From Rhizobiaceae bacterium (lineage in GTDB: Bacteria; Pseudomonadota; Alphaproteobacteria; Rhizobiales; Rhizobiaceae): 64,000 bases of DNA. Position numbers and translations under genes: made by a program. Where the stretch lies: the NCBI GenBank assembly GCA_029212415.1, contig JARGOF010000009.1, forward strand, positions 106,066 to 170,065, in the 5' to 3' direction. This document shows, piece after piece, positions 18,055 to 27,656 of this stretch (positions are counted from its first letter, which is position 1; each line of letters starts with the position of its first letter). The notes beneath the pieces were generated by a model. The model searched no databases. It was not told the origin of the DNA and saw only the letters and a list, made by a program, of their open reading frames with translations.

Positions 18055-19054
18055 ATCTGATCCTTGGATCCAGGATGCCATAGAGGACGTCTGCAATGAG
18101 ATTGAAAAAGACGATCAGAAAGGCAAAGATGAAGGTCAGTGTCTGCACCGTTGGAACATCGCCTGCCTGAATGGCAATGATCAGCAATTGGCCAAGCCCG
18201 TTCACCTTGAAAACCTGCTCGGTAATGATGGCCCCGCCAAAGACCTGTGGCACACCAAGCGCGATGACCGTGACGACTGGAATGAGCGAGTTGCGCAGCA
18301 CGTGTACCAGGATGACGCTGCGTTCGCGAATGCCCTTGGCTCGGGCTGTGCGCACATAATCCTGATTGAGATTGTCGAGCATGGAGGCGCGCATGAACCG
18401 GCTGATCTGTGCGGCATTGTAAAGCGCCAGAACAGAGACCGGCATGATCATTTGTTTGACCTGCTGGACAAAGCTGCTCCAGTCATTGACGACCAGTGTT
18501 GTGTCGTAAATCGATGGAAACCAGCCCAGCCAGACCGAAAAGATCACAATGACCAAAACCCCGGTAAAAAACGTCGGGACAGAATAGCCGACCATGGAGA
18601 CGAAGGTGCCCACCTGATCAAACCAGCTATATTGTTTGTAGGCCGAAACAATGCCGATGGGCACGGCGATCAGAATGCCGACGACATAGGACATGCCGAC
18701 AACCCAGAGGGTCTGCGGAATACGTTGAACGATCGTGTCGACGACGGGCGAGCGGGTTTGCCAGCTCAGAACCCGCAACCGGTCACCGCCGAAATCCCAT
18801 CCCCACCATTGCTCGAGAATATTCAGGGTTTCATTGTAGAAGAACTGCTTGCACCACAGCAGGAAGCGGATGTGGAAAGCTTCCCCGAGCCCCAGTGAAA
18901 TACGGATTTTTTCCCGGACTTCCGGCGGAATGGTCAAGGGCAGGTTGGCCGTTGGATCGCTTGGCGCAAGATCCAGCAACAGAAAAATCAAAAAACTGAT
19001 GAGCAGCAATGTCGGGACCGCAAGCAGCAATCTGCGGATGGTATAGTTGAACAT
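18047..19054 (-). CDS. dipeptide-type ABC transporter permease (DppB/OppB-like)
   Basis: First permease of the importer. The 335-residue protein starts with the canonical YTIRRLLLAVPTLLLISFLIFLLL helix, and the EAA loop contains the block DYVRTARAKGIRERSVILVHVLRNSLIPVV in the expected place before helix 5. The periplasmic loop after helix 1 is long, with tryptophan-rich sequence (EQWWGWDFGGD), as in subfamilies that import oligosaccharides or larger solutes. It follows the substrate-binding protein gene, from which it is separated by a strong hairpin. Confidence 0.9.
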   Translation of the reverse strand: MFNYTIRRLLLAVPTLLLISFLIFLLLDLAPSDPTANLPLTIPPEVREKIRISLGLGEAFHIRFLLWCKQFFYNETLNILEQWWGWDFGGDRLRVLSWQTRSPVVDTIVQRIPQTLWVVGMSYVVGILIAVPIGIVSAYKQYSWFDQVGTFVSMVGYSVPTFFTGVLVIVIFSVWLGWFPSIYDTTLVVNDWSSFVQQVKQMIMPVSVLALYNAAQISRFMRASMLDNLNQDYVRTARAKGIRERSVILVHVLRNSLIPVVTVIALGVPQVFGGAIITEQVFKVNGLGQLLIIAIQAGDVPTVQTLTFIFAFLIVFFNLIADVLYGILDPRIRYD

Positions 19055-19089
19055 TGATCTATGACCTGTGCAGCTCTGGCAGAATAGAG

Positions 19090-19114
19090 TGCCGCCCCGG
19101 AGACCGGGGCGGCA
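19090..19114 (-). terminator. GC-rich hairpin between binding-protein gene and dppB
   Basis: An 11-bp perfect stem (TGCCGCCCCGG and its complement) with a 3-base loop lies 8 bases after the stop of the substrate-binding protein gene. On the transcribed strand it is followed by CTCTATTCT, a modest U-rich tail. It probably terminates or stabilises part of the transcripts so that the binding protein is made in excess over the permeases. Confidence 0.7.
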
Positions 19115-19121
19115 TCGATTG

Positions 19122-20813
19122 CTATTTCACGCGGTACCAGTCAGCGGCATTCCACAGTTCGGAATCCCAGGCATTCATCACCACACCACCCAGGGCATTG
19201 GATCTTGCCGATACACGACCGCGATCAACAAGCGGCAGAATGATGTATTCCTGCATCAGCTTGTCATTCATGGCCTTGGCCAGACGGGCGCGTTCCTGAA
19301 GGTCGCCTGTTTTTGCCATTTCGGCAACCAGAGCATCATAGTCTTCGCTGCAGTAGCGCGGCATGTTGTTGCCCTGCCACTGTGTTTCAGGGCGCGGTGC
19401 CTGTTTGCATTCCCAGTTGGCCATATAGGATTCGGGGTCCGTTCCATCGAAATTGTTTGCATACATTTCAACGTCGGCAAAAAATTTCTGGAATGTATCG
19501 GGGCTTCCGGGGTCGCCGCCGAAGAAGACGGAGGCATCGATATTGCGCAGTTCCGTTTCGACGCCGATATCACCCCACCATTGTTTGATCAATGCCTGGA
19601 AATCCTGGCGCACTGCATTGGTTGAGGACTGAAACAGCAGCGAAAGGCGCACGCCATCCTTCTGGCGGATACCATCCGCACCGGGAACCCATCCAGCCTC
19701 TGTCAAAAGTTTTTTGGCCCCTTCGACATCCTGAACCAGACATCCGTCATTGGCTGTGGATTTGTAAATCTCGGGTGCGGGCAGAACATTGCAGCTTGGC
19801 TTTCCGGTGTCCCCGTAACCGATCTCCACCAGCAAATCGCGGTCTATCGCCATTGAAAGCGCCTTGCGCACATTGATGTCCGACAGGAAGGGATGTGGAT
19901 GTTTTGCAGTGGCGCGTTCGTCGCCAAGGGCAGGATCGGGGTTGGTCATGTTGATCATGATGCGTTCAACCAGCGTGCCGAAGGCGGAAACGGTCTCGCC
20001 CTTGCCGCCAGCCTGCATGCCGGCAAGCACTTCCGGTGCAAGCTGCATGTTCCAGGCGTAATCGAACTCTCCGGTCTCCAGGACAGATCGTCCTGCCGCT
20101 GCTGCATCGCCGCCACCCTTGAAGGTGACCGTGGCAAAGGCCGGTTTTGCAGGGTCGCGATAATGCGTGTTGGCGGCCAGAGAAATCACGTCGTTGGGGC
20201 GAAATTCCGTAACCTTGTAGGCGCCGGTTCCTATGGGGCCAAAATTGGCATCGGTGCATTCGGGTGCCTTGGTGCCCAGGCAATCAGCAAATTGGGCGGC
20301 CTGCAGGAGCGGTGCCTGTGCGCCGACAAATGGACCATAGGGAAAGGGCTTGGATACGCCAAAGGTGACTTTCACCGTAAGCGCGTCCAGAGCTTCGACA
20401 TTTGTCACATCATTGTATTTTTCACTCTGGGCGCAGCCGCCCTCGGGATGAGAGCAATACTTCCAGGTAAAGACGGCGTCATCTGCCGTGACCTTGCTGC
20501 CATCTGACCACAGCAAGCCTTCTTTCAATTTCCAGGTGATGGTTTTCAGGTCGGCTGACACGCCACCATTGCCAACAGTGGGAATGTCTTCTGCCAGCCA
20601 GGCAACCATATTGCCGCCTTCGTCGTATCGCGCCAGTGGCTCAAGCACCAGCGAGGCAGCTTCCAGCTCCTTGGTGCCGCCTGAAAGATAGGGGTTCATG
20701 GTGGACGGCGCCTGCCAATAGATAATCTTCAGTTCGCCGTCCGACCCTCGTTCGGCAAGTGTCGGTGAAGCCATTGCCATAATGGCTGCCGCTCCCAGTA
20801 AAAGTGCCTTCAT
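19122..20813 (-). CDS. ABC transporter substrate-binding protein, family 5 (peptide/oligosaccharide type)
   Basis: A 563-residue periplasmic solute receptor with a signal peptide (MKALLLGAAAIMAMASPTLA). The SBP_bac_5 signature region is seen in WKLKEGLLWSDGSKVTADDAVFTWKY, with the second lobe containing INVRKALSMAIDRDLLVEIGYG. Several cysteines sit in the exported domain (YCSHPEGGC, near residues 121-128, and others further on), so disulfides are likely. It lies between the ATPase and permease genes, unlike the usual binding-protein-first order. Family 5 receptors bind peptides, nickel, oligosaccharides or plant-derived compounds; the sequence does not decide. Confidence 0.9.
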   Translation of the reverse strand: MKALLLGAAAIMAMASPTLAERGSDGELKIIYWQAPSTMNPYLSGGTKELEAASLVLEPLARYDEGGNMVAWLAEDIPTVGNGGVSADLKTITWKLKEGLLWSDGSKVTADDAVFTWKYCSHPEGGCAQSEKYNDVTNVEALDALTVKVTFGVSKPFPYGPFVGAQAPLLQAAQFADCLGTKAPECTDANFGPIGTGAYKVTEFRPNDVISLAANTHYRDPAKPAFATVTFKGGGDAAAAGRSVLETGEFDYAWNMQLAPEVLAGMQAGGKGETVSAFGTLVERIMINMTNPDPALGDERATAKHPHPFLSDINVRKALSMAIDRDLLVEIGYGDTGKPSCNVLPAPEIYKSTANDGCLVQDVEGAKKLLTEAGWVPGADGIRQKDGVRLSLLFQSSTNAVRQDFQALIKQWWGDIGVETELRNIDASVFFGGDPGSPDTFQKFFADVEMYANNFDGTDPESYMANWECKQAPRPETQWQGNNMPRYCSEDYDALVAEMAKTGDLQERARLAKAMNDKLMQEYIILPLVDRGRVSARSNALGGVVMNAWDSELWNAADWYRVK

Positions 20814-20877
20814 TTTGTTCTCCTTTTCAGTTTGTGCTCAGTTTGTCGGGCTTGTCACCCTGTTGGCCATGGCTTGT

Positions 20878-21882
20878 TCACGCCACTTTGGTTGCTGATT
20901 CCAGCAAATGGCAGGCTGCAAATCTGCCCGGTTCGATCTCAATTGTCTGCGGTTCCAGATGATGGCAAATGTCGATTGCCTTCGGGCAACGGGTGCAGAA
21001 ATTGCATCCGGCGGGCGGATCAGAAGGTGAGGGGACATCGCCCTTCAGGACGATATGAACGCGGGTATTCTGCCGCGCGGGATTGGGTTCGGGCACGGCT
21101 GACAGAAGCGCTTGCGTATAGGGATGCAGCGGGCTGTTGAAGAGCTGGTCGCGCGGTGCCAGTTCCACAATCTTGCCCAGATACATGACCGCCACCCGGT
21201 CGGCGATGTGGTGCACCATGGACAGGTCATGGCTGATGAAAAGATAGGTCAGGCCGAATTTCTTTTGCAGGTCTTCCAGGAGGTTGACCACCTGCGCCTG
21301 AATGGACACATCGAGCGCTGAAATCGGTTCATCGCAGACGATGAATTTGGGGTTGAGGGCAAGTGCGCGGGCAATGCCGATGCGCTGGCGTTGCCCGCCG
21401 GAAAATTCATGCGGGTAGCGGTTGGCAAAGGAACGGTTCAGCCCCACGGCATCCAGCAACTCGTGAATGCGCGCAAGACGTTCGTCACGCGACAGTGACA
21501 TATGTTCGTCCAGCGGCTCCCCGACAATGTCGGCGACGTTCATTCTGGGATTGAGGCTGCCCTGCGGATCCTGAAAGATCATCTGCATTCTGGGGCGAAA
21601 CCGGCGCAGGTCTGCCTGGTTGATCTTGCTGGTGTTGGTGCCGTCAATCGTTATGGAGCCTGCCGTGATATCATAAAGACGCAAGGTGGCTCTTCCCACC
21701 GTCGACTTGCCGCAACCTGATTCACCGACAAGTCCAAGCGTTTCACCTTCGAAAATTTCCAGGGAAATGTCGTCGACCGCTTTGATATCGCCGACATGCC
21801 GGCGAAACAGCCCGGCATGTATGGGAAAGTACATTTTAAGGCCTTCGATGGAGACCAGAGGGGCGGCACTGGTTTCAGACAT
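20878..21882 (-). CDS. dipeptide-type ABC transporter ATPase (DppF/OppF-like)
   Basis: A 334-residue ATPase. Walker A is GESGCGKST, the signature FSGGQRQR, and Walker B is in [15 protein letters not shown]; the H-loop is in FISHDLSM. The C-terminal oligopeptide extension carries a Cys cluster ([14 protein letters not shown]), typical of Opp/Dpp ATPases that bind an iron-sulfur cluster or zinc. ATG 21882 overlaps the dppD stop by 8 bases (ATGTCTGA), which decides the start; the open frame continuing upstream is only a shadow of dppD. Confidence 0.93.
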   Translation of the reverse strand: MSETSAAPLVSIEGLKMYFPIHAGLFRRHVGDIKAVDDISLEIFEGETLGLVGESGCGKSTVGRATLRLYDITAGSITIDGTNTSKINQADLRRFRPRMQMIFQDPQGSLNPRMNVADIVGEPLDEHMSLSRDERLARIHELLDAVGLNRSFANRYPHEFSGGQRQRIGIARALALNPKFIVCDEPISALDVSIQAQVVNLLEDLQKKFGLTYLFISHDLSMVHHIADRVAVMYLGKIVELAPRDQLFNSPLHPYTQALLSAVPEPNPARQNTRVHIVLKGDVPSPSDPPAGCNFCTRCPKAIDICHHLEPQTIEIEPGRFAACHLLESATKVA

Positions 21883-22879
21883 TGCGCGGCTCTCCCGTCG
21901 CGCTGTCCCAGAAACAGGCCACATGGTGCGCCTTGTCAGTGACCAGAAGCGGAGGGTTTTCCTTGCCGCACCGCTCAAAGGCATGGGCGCAGCGGGTACG
22001 GAAGGAGCATGCCGATGGCCGCGCGTAGAGAATGGAGGGTTGACCTTCGACCGTTCGCAATCTTTCGGGCCGTTCGGCGCCAATATCCGGCACTGTTTCG
22101 ATCAGTGCCCGGGTGTAGGGATGCTGCGGATTTTCGAACAATTCGCGCACCGGCGCCTGTTCGACAATCTGCCCGCCATACATGACCATGACCCGGTCAG
22201 CGATGCCGGCAACCACACCCAGATCATGGGTAATCCAGATAATGGCCATGCCAAGCTTGCGGCGCAGATCCTTGACCAGTTCCAGAATCTGCGCCTGAAT
22301 GGTCACGTCCAGAGCTGTGGTCGGCTCGTCGGCAATCAGCACCTTTGGATCGCAGGCCAGGGCCATTGCAATCACCACACGTTGCCGCATGCCACCGGAG
22401 AATTGATGGGGGAAATCCGACAGGCGACGCTCGGCGTCCGGCATGCCGACAAGGTCCAGAAGTTCCACGGCGCGTTTTTTTGCTGCGGCCTTTTTCATAC
22501 CCATATGGGTGCGCAGGGGTTCCATCAGTTGAAAACCGATGGTCAGCACAGGATTGAGCGATGTCATCGGGTCTTGAAAGATGAAACCGATCTTGGCACC
22601 GCGAACGGCCCGCAATTGCTGTGCATCTGCCTTGAGAAGATCGATGTTGTCGAATTTGACGTAGCCGCCGGTGACGCGGGCCGGTGGTGTTGGAAGCAGC
22701 CCGATCAGCGACATCATCGTGACGGATTTGCCTGAGCCGCTCTCACCGACCACACCGAGCAATTCACCTGGCTCGAGAGAAAAACTGACTGAATTGACAG
22801 CGTGAATCGTTCCGCGACGGGTATTGAACACCGTCTCAATATCTTTGACATCCAATACGGCAGGACGCTTTTCTGGCAT
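21875..22879 (-). CDS. dipeptide-type ABC transporter ATPase (DppD/OppD-like)
   Basis: First gene of the importer operon, encoding a 334-residue ATPase. Walker A is GESGSGKSV, signature FSGGMRQR, Walker B in [16 protein letters not shown]-loop WITHDLGV. The C-terminal Cys motif ([14 protein letters not shown]) is present. GGAG is 6 bases before ATG 22879, so the longer frame to 22975 is rejected. With the partner ATPase, the two permeases and the family 5 receptor, it forms one complete ATP-driven importer. Confidence 0.93.
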   Translation of the reverse strand: MPEKRPAVLDVKDIETVFNTRRGTIHAVNSVSFSLEPGELLGVVGESGSGKSVTMMSLIGLLPTPPARVTGGYVKFDNIDLLKADAQQLRAVRGAKIGFIFQDPMTSLNPVLTIGFQLMEPLRTHMGMKKAAAKKRAVELLDLVGMPDAERRLSDFPHQFSGGMRQRVVIAMALACDPKVLIADEPTTALDVTIQAQILELVKDLRRKLGMAIIWITHDLGVVAGIADRVMVMYGGQIVEQAPVRELFENPQHPYTRALIETVPDIGAERPERLRTVEGQPSILYARPSACSFRTRCAHAFERCGKENPPLLVTDKAHHVACFWDSATGEPRNV

Positions 22880-23267
22880 GCACACTCCGGACGCTCGGGC
22901 ACCAGAGACGCACAGCAGGAATGCGCGCTCCGGAAACCACGCACCAATTGTTAACACAACTGCAAGGCGCGTCAATTCCGCTAAGGCTCAACAGGAGCGA
23001 TTAGTTTTTTGTGGAAGATTTATGGAGACGTGATGGGTATGATTTTTGTGGTCAATGTTCGCATATTGCCCGGTAATGATTGACCTTCTCATGCTCGAGT
23101 GCATGGCGAAATCACAACAGATCCAGTGGCTCTCTCATCCCAAAGTCTAAGGCCATTTTACATAAATGAGGCGGCTTTACTCCCCTTTCATCGAGACCAG
23201 TTTTTGCCATGGATCACCCCGCATAGTATCCTTCGCAGCCGGCACACGACGGCTGCGAAGGGCATCA
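22880..23267. other. intergenic region with acs-type gene terminator and importer promoter
   Basis: About 390 bases without a convincing gene. The left part should contain the promoter of the minus-strand importer operon. The right part contains the 11-bp inverted repeat at 23230-23261. A 76-codon plus-strand frame here has no recognisable features. Confidence 0.5.
23230..23261 (-). terminator. perfect 11-bp hairpin after the acetoacetyl-CoA synthetase gene
   Basis: The arms CCTTCGCAGCC and GGCTGCGAAGG are perfectly complementary around a 10-base loop and begin 7 bases after the aacS stop codon on the minus strand. A U-rich tail is not evident, so this may be a 3'-end-protecting hairpin or a terminator with a weak tract. 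It marks the likely 3' end of the carboxylase operon. Confidence 0.6.
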
Positions 23268-25280
23268 TCATGTATCCGACAGGGGTGACGTTTGCCGATT
23301 TTTGGCGAACTTGGCGTACCAGTCGATAATATCCGGATCCTTCATGGCACCCTTGCTGACCACATCTTCAACTGCGGCGCCCATCAGCAGCTTTCGCACC
23401 GGAACCTCCATCTTCTTGCCCGTCAAAGTGATGGGAACAGCGGGTGTGGCAACGATCTCGTCGGGAACATGGCGCGGGCTGCGTTCTTTGCGCAGGCGGG
23501 ACCGAATTTCAGCGATCAGCGTCTGGTCCAGCGTCTTGCCCGGCACCATTTCGACAAAGAGCGGCATGTAAAACCCACCGGATTTGTCTTCAATGCAGAC
23601 GATCAGACTGTCGGCAATCTCTGGAAACGTATCCACCGTGCGGTAAATTTCCGCCGATCCAATGCGAACCCCAAATCGGTTCAGGGTGGCGTCCGAACGG
23701 CCATAGACAAAACAGCTTCCGTCGGCGTTGAACTTGACGCGATCGCCGTGTTTCCAGATGCCCGGGTAGTCCTCAAAATAGGAGCTCTTGTATCGTGTGT
23801 TGCCCTCATCTCCCCAGAAGAACAGGGGCATGGAGGGCATCGGCTGACGCAGGACCAGCTCTCCGATTTGACCGGTGACGACATTGCCATGGTCGTCAAA
23901 GGCACAAACATCGACGCCCAGTGCTGCTGCCTGGATGACGCCTGCCTGAACCGGTAATGTTGGCGTACCGGCCAAAAGACCGCTGCAGAACTCGGTTCCG
24001 CCGGACTGGGAGGTGACCCAGACGTTGTCTTTGACGTTTTTGTAGACCCAGTCAAAGGCTTCCGGGGTGGCGGGAGAACCGACCAGCAGGACACTTTGCA
24101 GCCGGTCAAAGGCAAAGTGATCTTCCGGCACATAGCCTTGCTGGCGCACGATCTGCGTGAAGGTCGGGTTGGTGCCGAAGACGGTCGCGCCGGTTTTATC
24201 GGCCAAGGAAAACAGCAGTGTTGCGTCCGGGTAGGCGGGATGGCCATCGTAGAGAACCACCTGTGCGTTCATCAACGGGCCCCACATGAGGGTGTTCCAG
24301 ACCATCCATCCGGTTGTTGAATAAAAATACAGGCAGTCATTTTCCTTGATGTCGAAATGGAATGCCGCGGATTTATAGTGCTCAACGACGATGCCGTGGT
24401 GTCCGTGAACAATCGGTTTGGGCAGTCCGGTCGTGCCGGAGGAAAACAGGATCCAGAGTGGATGATCCGAGCCAACGCGCTCGTATTGAAACGCCTCGGG
24501 CGCAATAGCGCCGCCGCTCACGGCATCTGCCCAGGAGGTTACCGGGCAATTGAATATGGGTTTGCCGTCGGTGTCGGGCAGGTAATCGAGCATGATGACG
24601 TTTTCGAGCGATGGCAGAGCAGCAACGATGTCCTGAAATTGCGCGGAGCGATCAAAATTCTTGCCGCCGTAGCGATAGCCATTGACCCCGAATATCAGTT
24701 TGGGGGCGATCTGACTGAAGCGGTCGATCACTGTTTGTGCGCCAAACTCCGGCGCAGCCGAGGACCAGACAGCGCCGACGGCTGTGGTTGCCAACATTGC
24801 CACGACTGCCTCGGCAATATTCGGCACATAGGCTGCCACGCGGTCACCGGGTTCAATCCCCATCTCACGCAGGTTTGTCGCCAAACGGCGCACCTGGGTT
24901 CCCAGTTCCCCCCAGCTCATCTGCGACAACGCGCGAATTTCCGAGCTGTGTTTGATAACGGTGCGGGCAGGGTCGCCCGTCGTTTCGTGACGCAGAACGT
25001 GTTCGGCGTAATTCAGCCGGGTGCCTGTGAACCACCGGGTATCGGGCATTGGATCGTCGGTGCGAACCGCATCGATCTTGCCGGTTGCCTGAATGTCGAA
25101 ATAGTCCCAGATGGTCTGCCAGAAGGCTTCCGGCTCTTTCACCGACCAATCCCAAAGGTCCTGATATTGCGTCATATCCAGGCCGTGATGGGACTTCAGC
25201 CATGCACTGTATTTTGTAATATTGGCCCGTTTTGCGACATCGCGAGGCGCGCGCCAAAGAAATTGGCCTTCCTTTATCAT
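23268..25280 (-). CDS. aacS: acetoacetate--CoA ligase (acetoacetyl-CoA synthetase)
   Basis: AacS converts acetoacetate, ATP and CoA to acetoacetyl-CoA, AMP and pyrophosphate in the cytoplasm. The 670-residue length fits. The adenylation motif ILFSSGTTGLPKPIVHGHHG, the FYFYSTTGWMVWN-like block (LYFYSTTGWMVWN), the A8 hinge region HGDRVKFNADGSCFVYGRSDATLNRFGVRIGS, and the C-terminal catalytic Lys region LTGKKMEVPVRKLL are the known AacS pattern. It is the last gene of an operon headed by a biotin-dependent carboxylase, so its beta-keto acid substrate may be made by that enzyme. Related beta-keto acids cannot be excluded. Confidence 0.9.
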   Translation of the reverse strand: MIKEGQFLWRAPRDVAKRANITKYSAWLKSHHGLDMTQYQDLWDWSVKEPEAFWQTIWDYFDIQATGKIDAVRTDDPMPDTRWFTGTRLNYAEHVLRHETTGDPARTVIKHSSEIRALSQMSWGELGTQVRRLATNLREMGIEPGDRVAAYVPNIAEAVVAMLATTAVGAVWSSAAPEFGAQTVIDRFSQIAPKLIFGVNGYRYGGKNFDRSAQFQDIVAALPSLENVIMLDYLPDTDGKPIFNCPVTSWADAVSGGAIAPEAFQYERVGSDHPLWILFSSGTTGLPKPIVHGHHGIVVEHYKSAAFHFDIKENDCLYFYSTTGWMVWNTLMWGPLMNAQVVLYDGHPAYPDATLLFSLADKTGATVFGTNPTFTQIVRQQGYVPEDHFAFDRLQSVLLVGSPATPEAFDWVYKNVKDNVWVTSQSGGTEFCSGLLAGTPTLPVQAGVIQAAALGVDVCAFDDHGNVVTGQIGELVLRQPMPSMPLFFWGDEGNTRYKSSYFEDYPGIWKHGDRVKFNADGSCFVYGRSDATLNRFGVRIGSAEIYRTVDTFPEIADSLIVCIEDKSGGFYMPLFVEMVPGKTLDQTLIAEIRSRLRKERSPRHVPDEIVATPAVPITLTGKKMEVPVRKLLMGAAVEDVVSKGAMKDPDIIDWYAKFAKNRQTSPLSDT

Positions 25281-25325
25281 CGTCTATCTCCTCCGGTCAT
25301 GTCAGCATGTGCAACGATTGGTCAT

Positions 25326-26165
25326 TCAGGCGGCTCTGTTGGCAATCCACTGGTTGATCGGCAGATCCTCCAATGTCGACAGAACCGTATGGGCGCGTAG
25401 ATCCGGTGCAATCTTCTCAAAGGCAGCCGCATCGCTGATGCCGGTTGTCACGCCGACCGTGTGCGCACCGCTTTTTCGGGCCATGGCTATTTCGAGTTTT
25501 GGATCATCCCCGATGACGACAATTTCCGATGGTGAAAGCTGCATCAGATTTGCAGCCATATCCATGCCAAGCGTGGAGGGTTTGCCCAAAACAACGGCCT
25601 GTTGACCTGTAACATGGCCAATCATTGCAGCAATGGCACTTGAAACACCCAACATCCTGCCCTTTGAAGAGGCAAAGAAGGGTGCGTCCGACGCTGTAAA
25701 CGGCAAAGCGCCTGCCCAGACAGCCTCACACAAAGCTTCAAGTTCCGGCAGCCCGAAGTGGCGCGTCCAACCGATCATCACCGCTTCGACGGGGTCTTGA
25801 CCGGCGGCAGGCTCCACGACATCAAATCCGGCCTCTTCCATCGGCACCTGTGTGCCGGATTCACCAAGGACCATTATGCGCTTGTATCCCTGGACAGTAA
25901 AATAGTGTGCTGCGACGCTGGCGGGGGTCACAATGAAACCTGGCTCGATCACCAGTCCGGCATCGGCCAGAAGCGGATAGTAATGGGCCGGCGGAAAGAA
26001 TGTTCCATTGGTATAGGCAACCACAGGAATACCGGCGCTGCGGAATTTATCGAGTGCTTCGATTGCACCGGGAAGTGCTTTGAATGTGCGCTTGGTTTCG
26101 TCCATCATGGCCAATGTGCCATCGATATCAAAAATCGCACCGTTGATGGTGTTTTCGATTTTCAT
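25326..26165 (-). CDS. HAD-IIA family hydrolase (NagD-like phosphatase)
   Basis: A 279-residue haloacid dehalogenase-type hydrolase. The nucleophile motif FDIDGTL holds Asp13 and the acid Asp15; motif II is YTNGT, Lys is in VLGKPSTLG, and the Mg-binding motif IV is VVIGDDPKLEIAMA. The C2-type cap between motifs II and III identifies subfamily IIA (NagD, phosphoglycolate or 4-nitrophenyl phosphatases). AGAGGAAA lies before ATG 26165, preferred over 26189. It sits between the carboxyltransferase and aacS genes, so it may remove a phosphate from a pathway intermediate or act in repair of a damaged metabolite; both are inference. Confidence 0.85.
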   Translation of the reverse strand: MKIENTINGAIFDIDGTLAMMDETKRTFKALPGAIEALDKFRSAGIPVVAYTNGTFFPPAHYYPLLADAGLVIEPGFIVTPASVAAHYFTVQGYKRIMVLGESGTQVPMEEAGFDVVEPAAGQDPVEAVMIGWTRHFGLPELEALCEAVWAGALPFTASDAPFFASSKGRMLGVSSAIAAMIGHVTGQQAVVLGKPSTLGMDMAANLMQLSPSEIVVIGDDPKLEIAMARKSGAHTVGVTTGISDAAAFEKIAPDLRAHTVLSTLEDLPINQWIANRAA

Positions 26166-26185
26166 CTCGGTTTCCTCTTTGCAGG

Positions 26186-27655
26186 TCAAGCGCCCGGACC
26201 GGTAAGTTCAAGCTTGACGCCCGCTTTTTCGATTTTGATAGAGTGCAGATCCTTGCGCGCCGCCAATTTGGCGATCAGTGTTTTGACCGGCCTGTAGGCA
26301 GGATCATAGGTGCGTCGGGCAGGCCCCGCAGCAATCATCGCATCGACCTGATCTGCCGGCATCACGGCCCGCAGCAAAAACTCTTCATCCGACAGGTGCT
26401 TGCCCAGTTTGCTTCGCAGTTCGTCGATTGATGCCATATGCGGTTCTTCTTCGAGTTCCTTGGCCCGTTTTGTGCTGCGAATGCGGTCTTCCAGTTCGCC
26501 ATTGAGCGGCATTGTCGGCGCACCGAAACGCCCAAGAACATAGCGTACAACCTCATCAGGAAGGGTTTTATACCGCTCTCCATTGATGACATTGAGTGCT
26601 GCCACTGTGGCCACAACCTGACTGAATGGCGTGACCATGATCGGATAGCCAAGATCCGCACGCACCTGTTCGACCTCTTCCAGTACCTGCGGCATAAGAT
26701 GCAGGCGTTTGGATTCGGCGAGTTGGCGTTTCAAAGTGCCCATCATGCCACCTGGCATCTGGTGTCGGAAATAACTGCGGTCGAACTCCTGTGGCTGACC
26801 CGGTGCCAAACCTTCCGCCTGCGCCAGTTCCGAAAAATAGCGATCCATTTCGGCCATTGCAGCATCGTCAATGTCGACGCTGTGTCCCATGTCGCGCAGA
26901 TTGCGCACCACCAGGTCCGACGGAGGCTGCGAGGTGCCGTTTGCAAGAACACGCGTCGCTGTATGCAAGGTTTCGGCGCCGTGATTGGCGGCCTCCAGAT
27001 AGGAGAATTGCGCCAGCGCGATGGTGCAATGGGAGTGCACCTCCAGCGGCGTCTTGCCCATGACCTTCCGGAGCGCAGGAATGAGCGTGGCGGCACGCTC
27101 CGGTGTCAGCAACCCGCCGGGATCTTTGAGATAGATGCGGTCAAAACGACCGGAAGCGGCCAGCTTTCTGGTGCAGTCTGCGAAGATCTTGTCATCGTGC
27201 ATGGGGCTCAGCGTATAGGTCAGCGCAGCGACGATCTGTTCGCCTCCGGCCTTGCGCGTCAGTTCGGCCATCGTCAGCATTGCGTCGATGTTGTTCATCG
27301 GATCCATCACCGCGAAGCGGCGAATTCCGGCATTGACCAGCAACCGGAAGGACAGGGACATGACTTCGTGACTGGCCACTTCCCAGGAAATGAAGCGCAT
27401 GCCGGTTGTCAGAAAACTGAGCGGCGTGTTTGGCATGGCATCGCGCATCAGCCGCGTGCGCTCCCATGGGTTTTCCTGTTTGAAGCGCACGGCAACGGCC
27501 ATATGGGTCGAAGTGCTGAAATCGATTGCCTTGAAGCCGATGCGGTCCATCACCGGCGCGATCTGCAGCATCATTCCGCTATCGAGCCCCGTCGCGCCCC
27601 ACAGGCTTTGGTTGCCGTCGCGTACACTTGTATCGATCAGGTCTATCGCAGCCAT
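26186..27655 (-). CDS. biotin-dependent carboxyltransferase subunit with altered substrate pocket (pyruvate carboxylase CT-like)
   Basis: A 489-residue protein with the HMGL-like TIM barrel of pyruvate carboxylase and oxaloacetate decarboxylase. The metal site is kept: Asp8, the carbamylated-Lys position Lys177 (YLKDPGGLL) and His207/His209 (EVHSHC). The catalytic Thr position is Thr241 (NGTSQPPS), and Arg12 and Gln16 of DTSVRDGNQSL are also kept. The loop that reads LLRGAN in pyruvate carboxylases reads LTTGMR here, so the Arg that binds the pyruvate carboxylate is Thr84. ENWGGATFD is replaced by IDFSTSTHMA, and the His of AHQSL is Asn15. This suggests a substrate without the pyruvate carboxylate, possibly a ketone (inference). 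A C-terminal domain (about 330-489) is poorly matched. It starts 1 base after the biotin carboxylase stop. Confidence 0.85.
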   Translation of the reverse strand: MAAIDLIDTSVRDGNQSLWGATGLDSGMMLQIAPVMDRIGFKAIDFSTSTHMAVAVRFKQENPWERTRLMRDAMPNTPLSFLTTGMRFISWEVASHEVMSLSFRLLVNAGIRRFAVMDPMNNIDAMLTMAELTRKAGGEQIVAALTYTLSPMHDDKIFADCTRKLAASGRFDRIYLKDPGGLLTPERAATLIPALRKVMGKTPLEVHSHCTIALAQFSYLEAANHGAETLHTATRVLANGTSQPPSDLVVRNLRDMGHSVDIDDAAMAEMDRYFSELAQAEGLAPGQPQEFDRSYFRHQMPGGMMGTLKRQLAESKRLHLMPQVLEEVEQVRADLGYPIMVTPFSQVVATVAALNVINGERYKTLPDEVVRYVLGRFGAPTMPLNGELEDRIRSTKRAKELEEEPHMASIDELRSKLGKHLSDEEFLLRAVMPADQVDAMIAAGPARRTYDPAYRPVKTLIAKLAARKDLHSIKIEKAGVKLELTGPGA

Positions 27656-27656
27656 C

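Noticed and set aside
21686..22735. 349-codon plus-strand frame
   Set aside because: Antisense to the two overlapping ATPase genes with clear Walker motifs.
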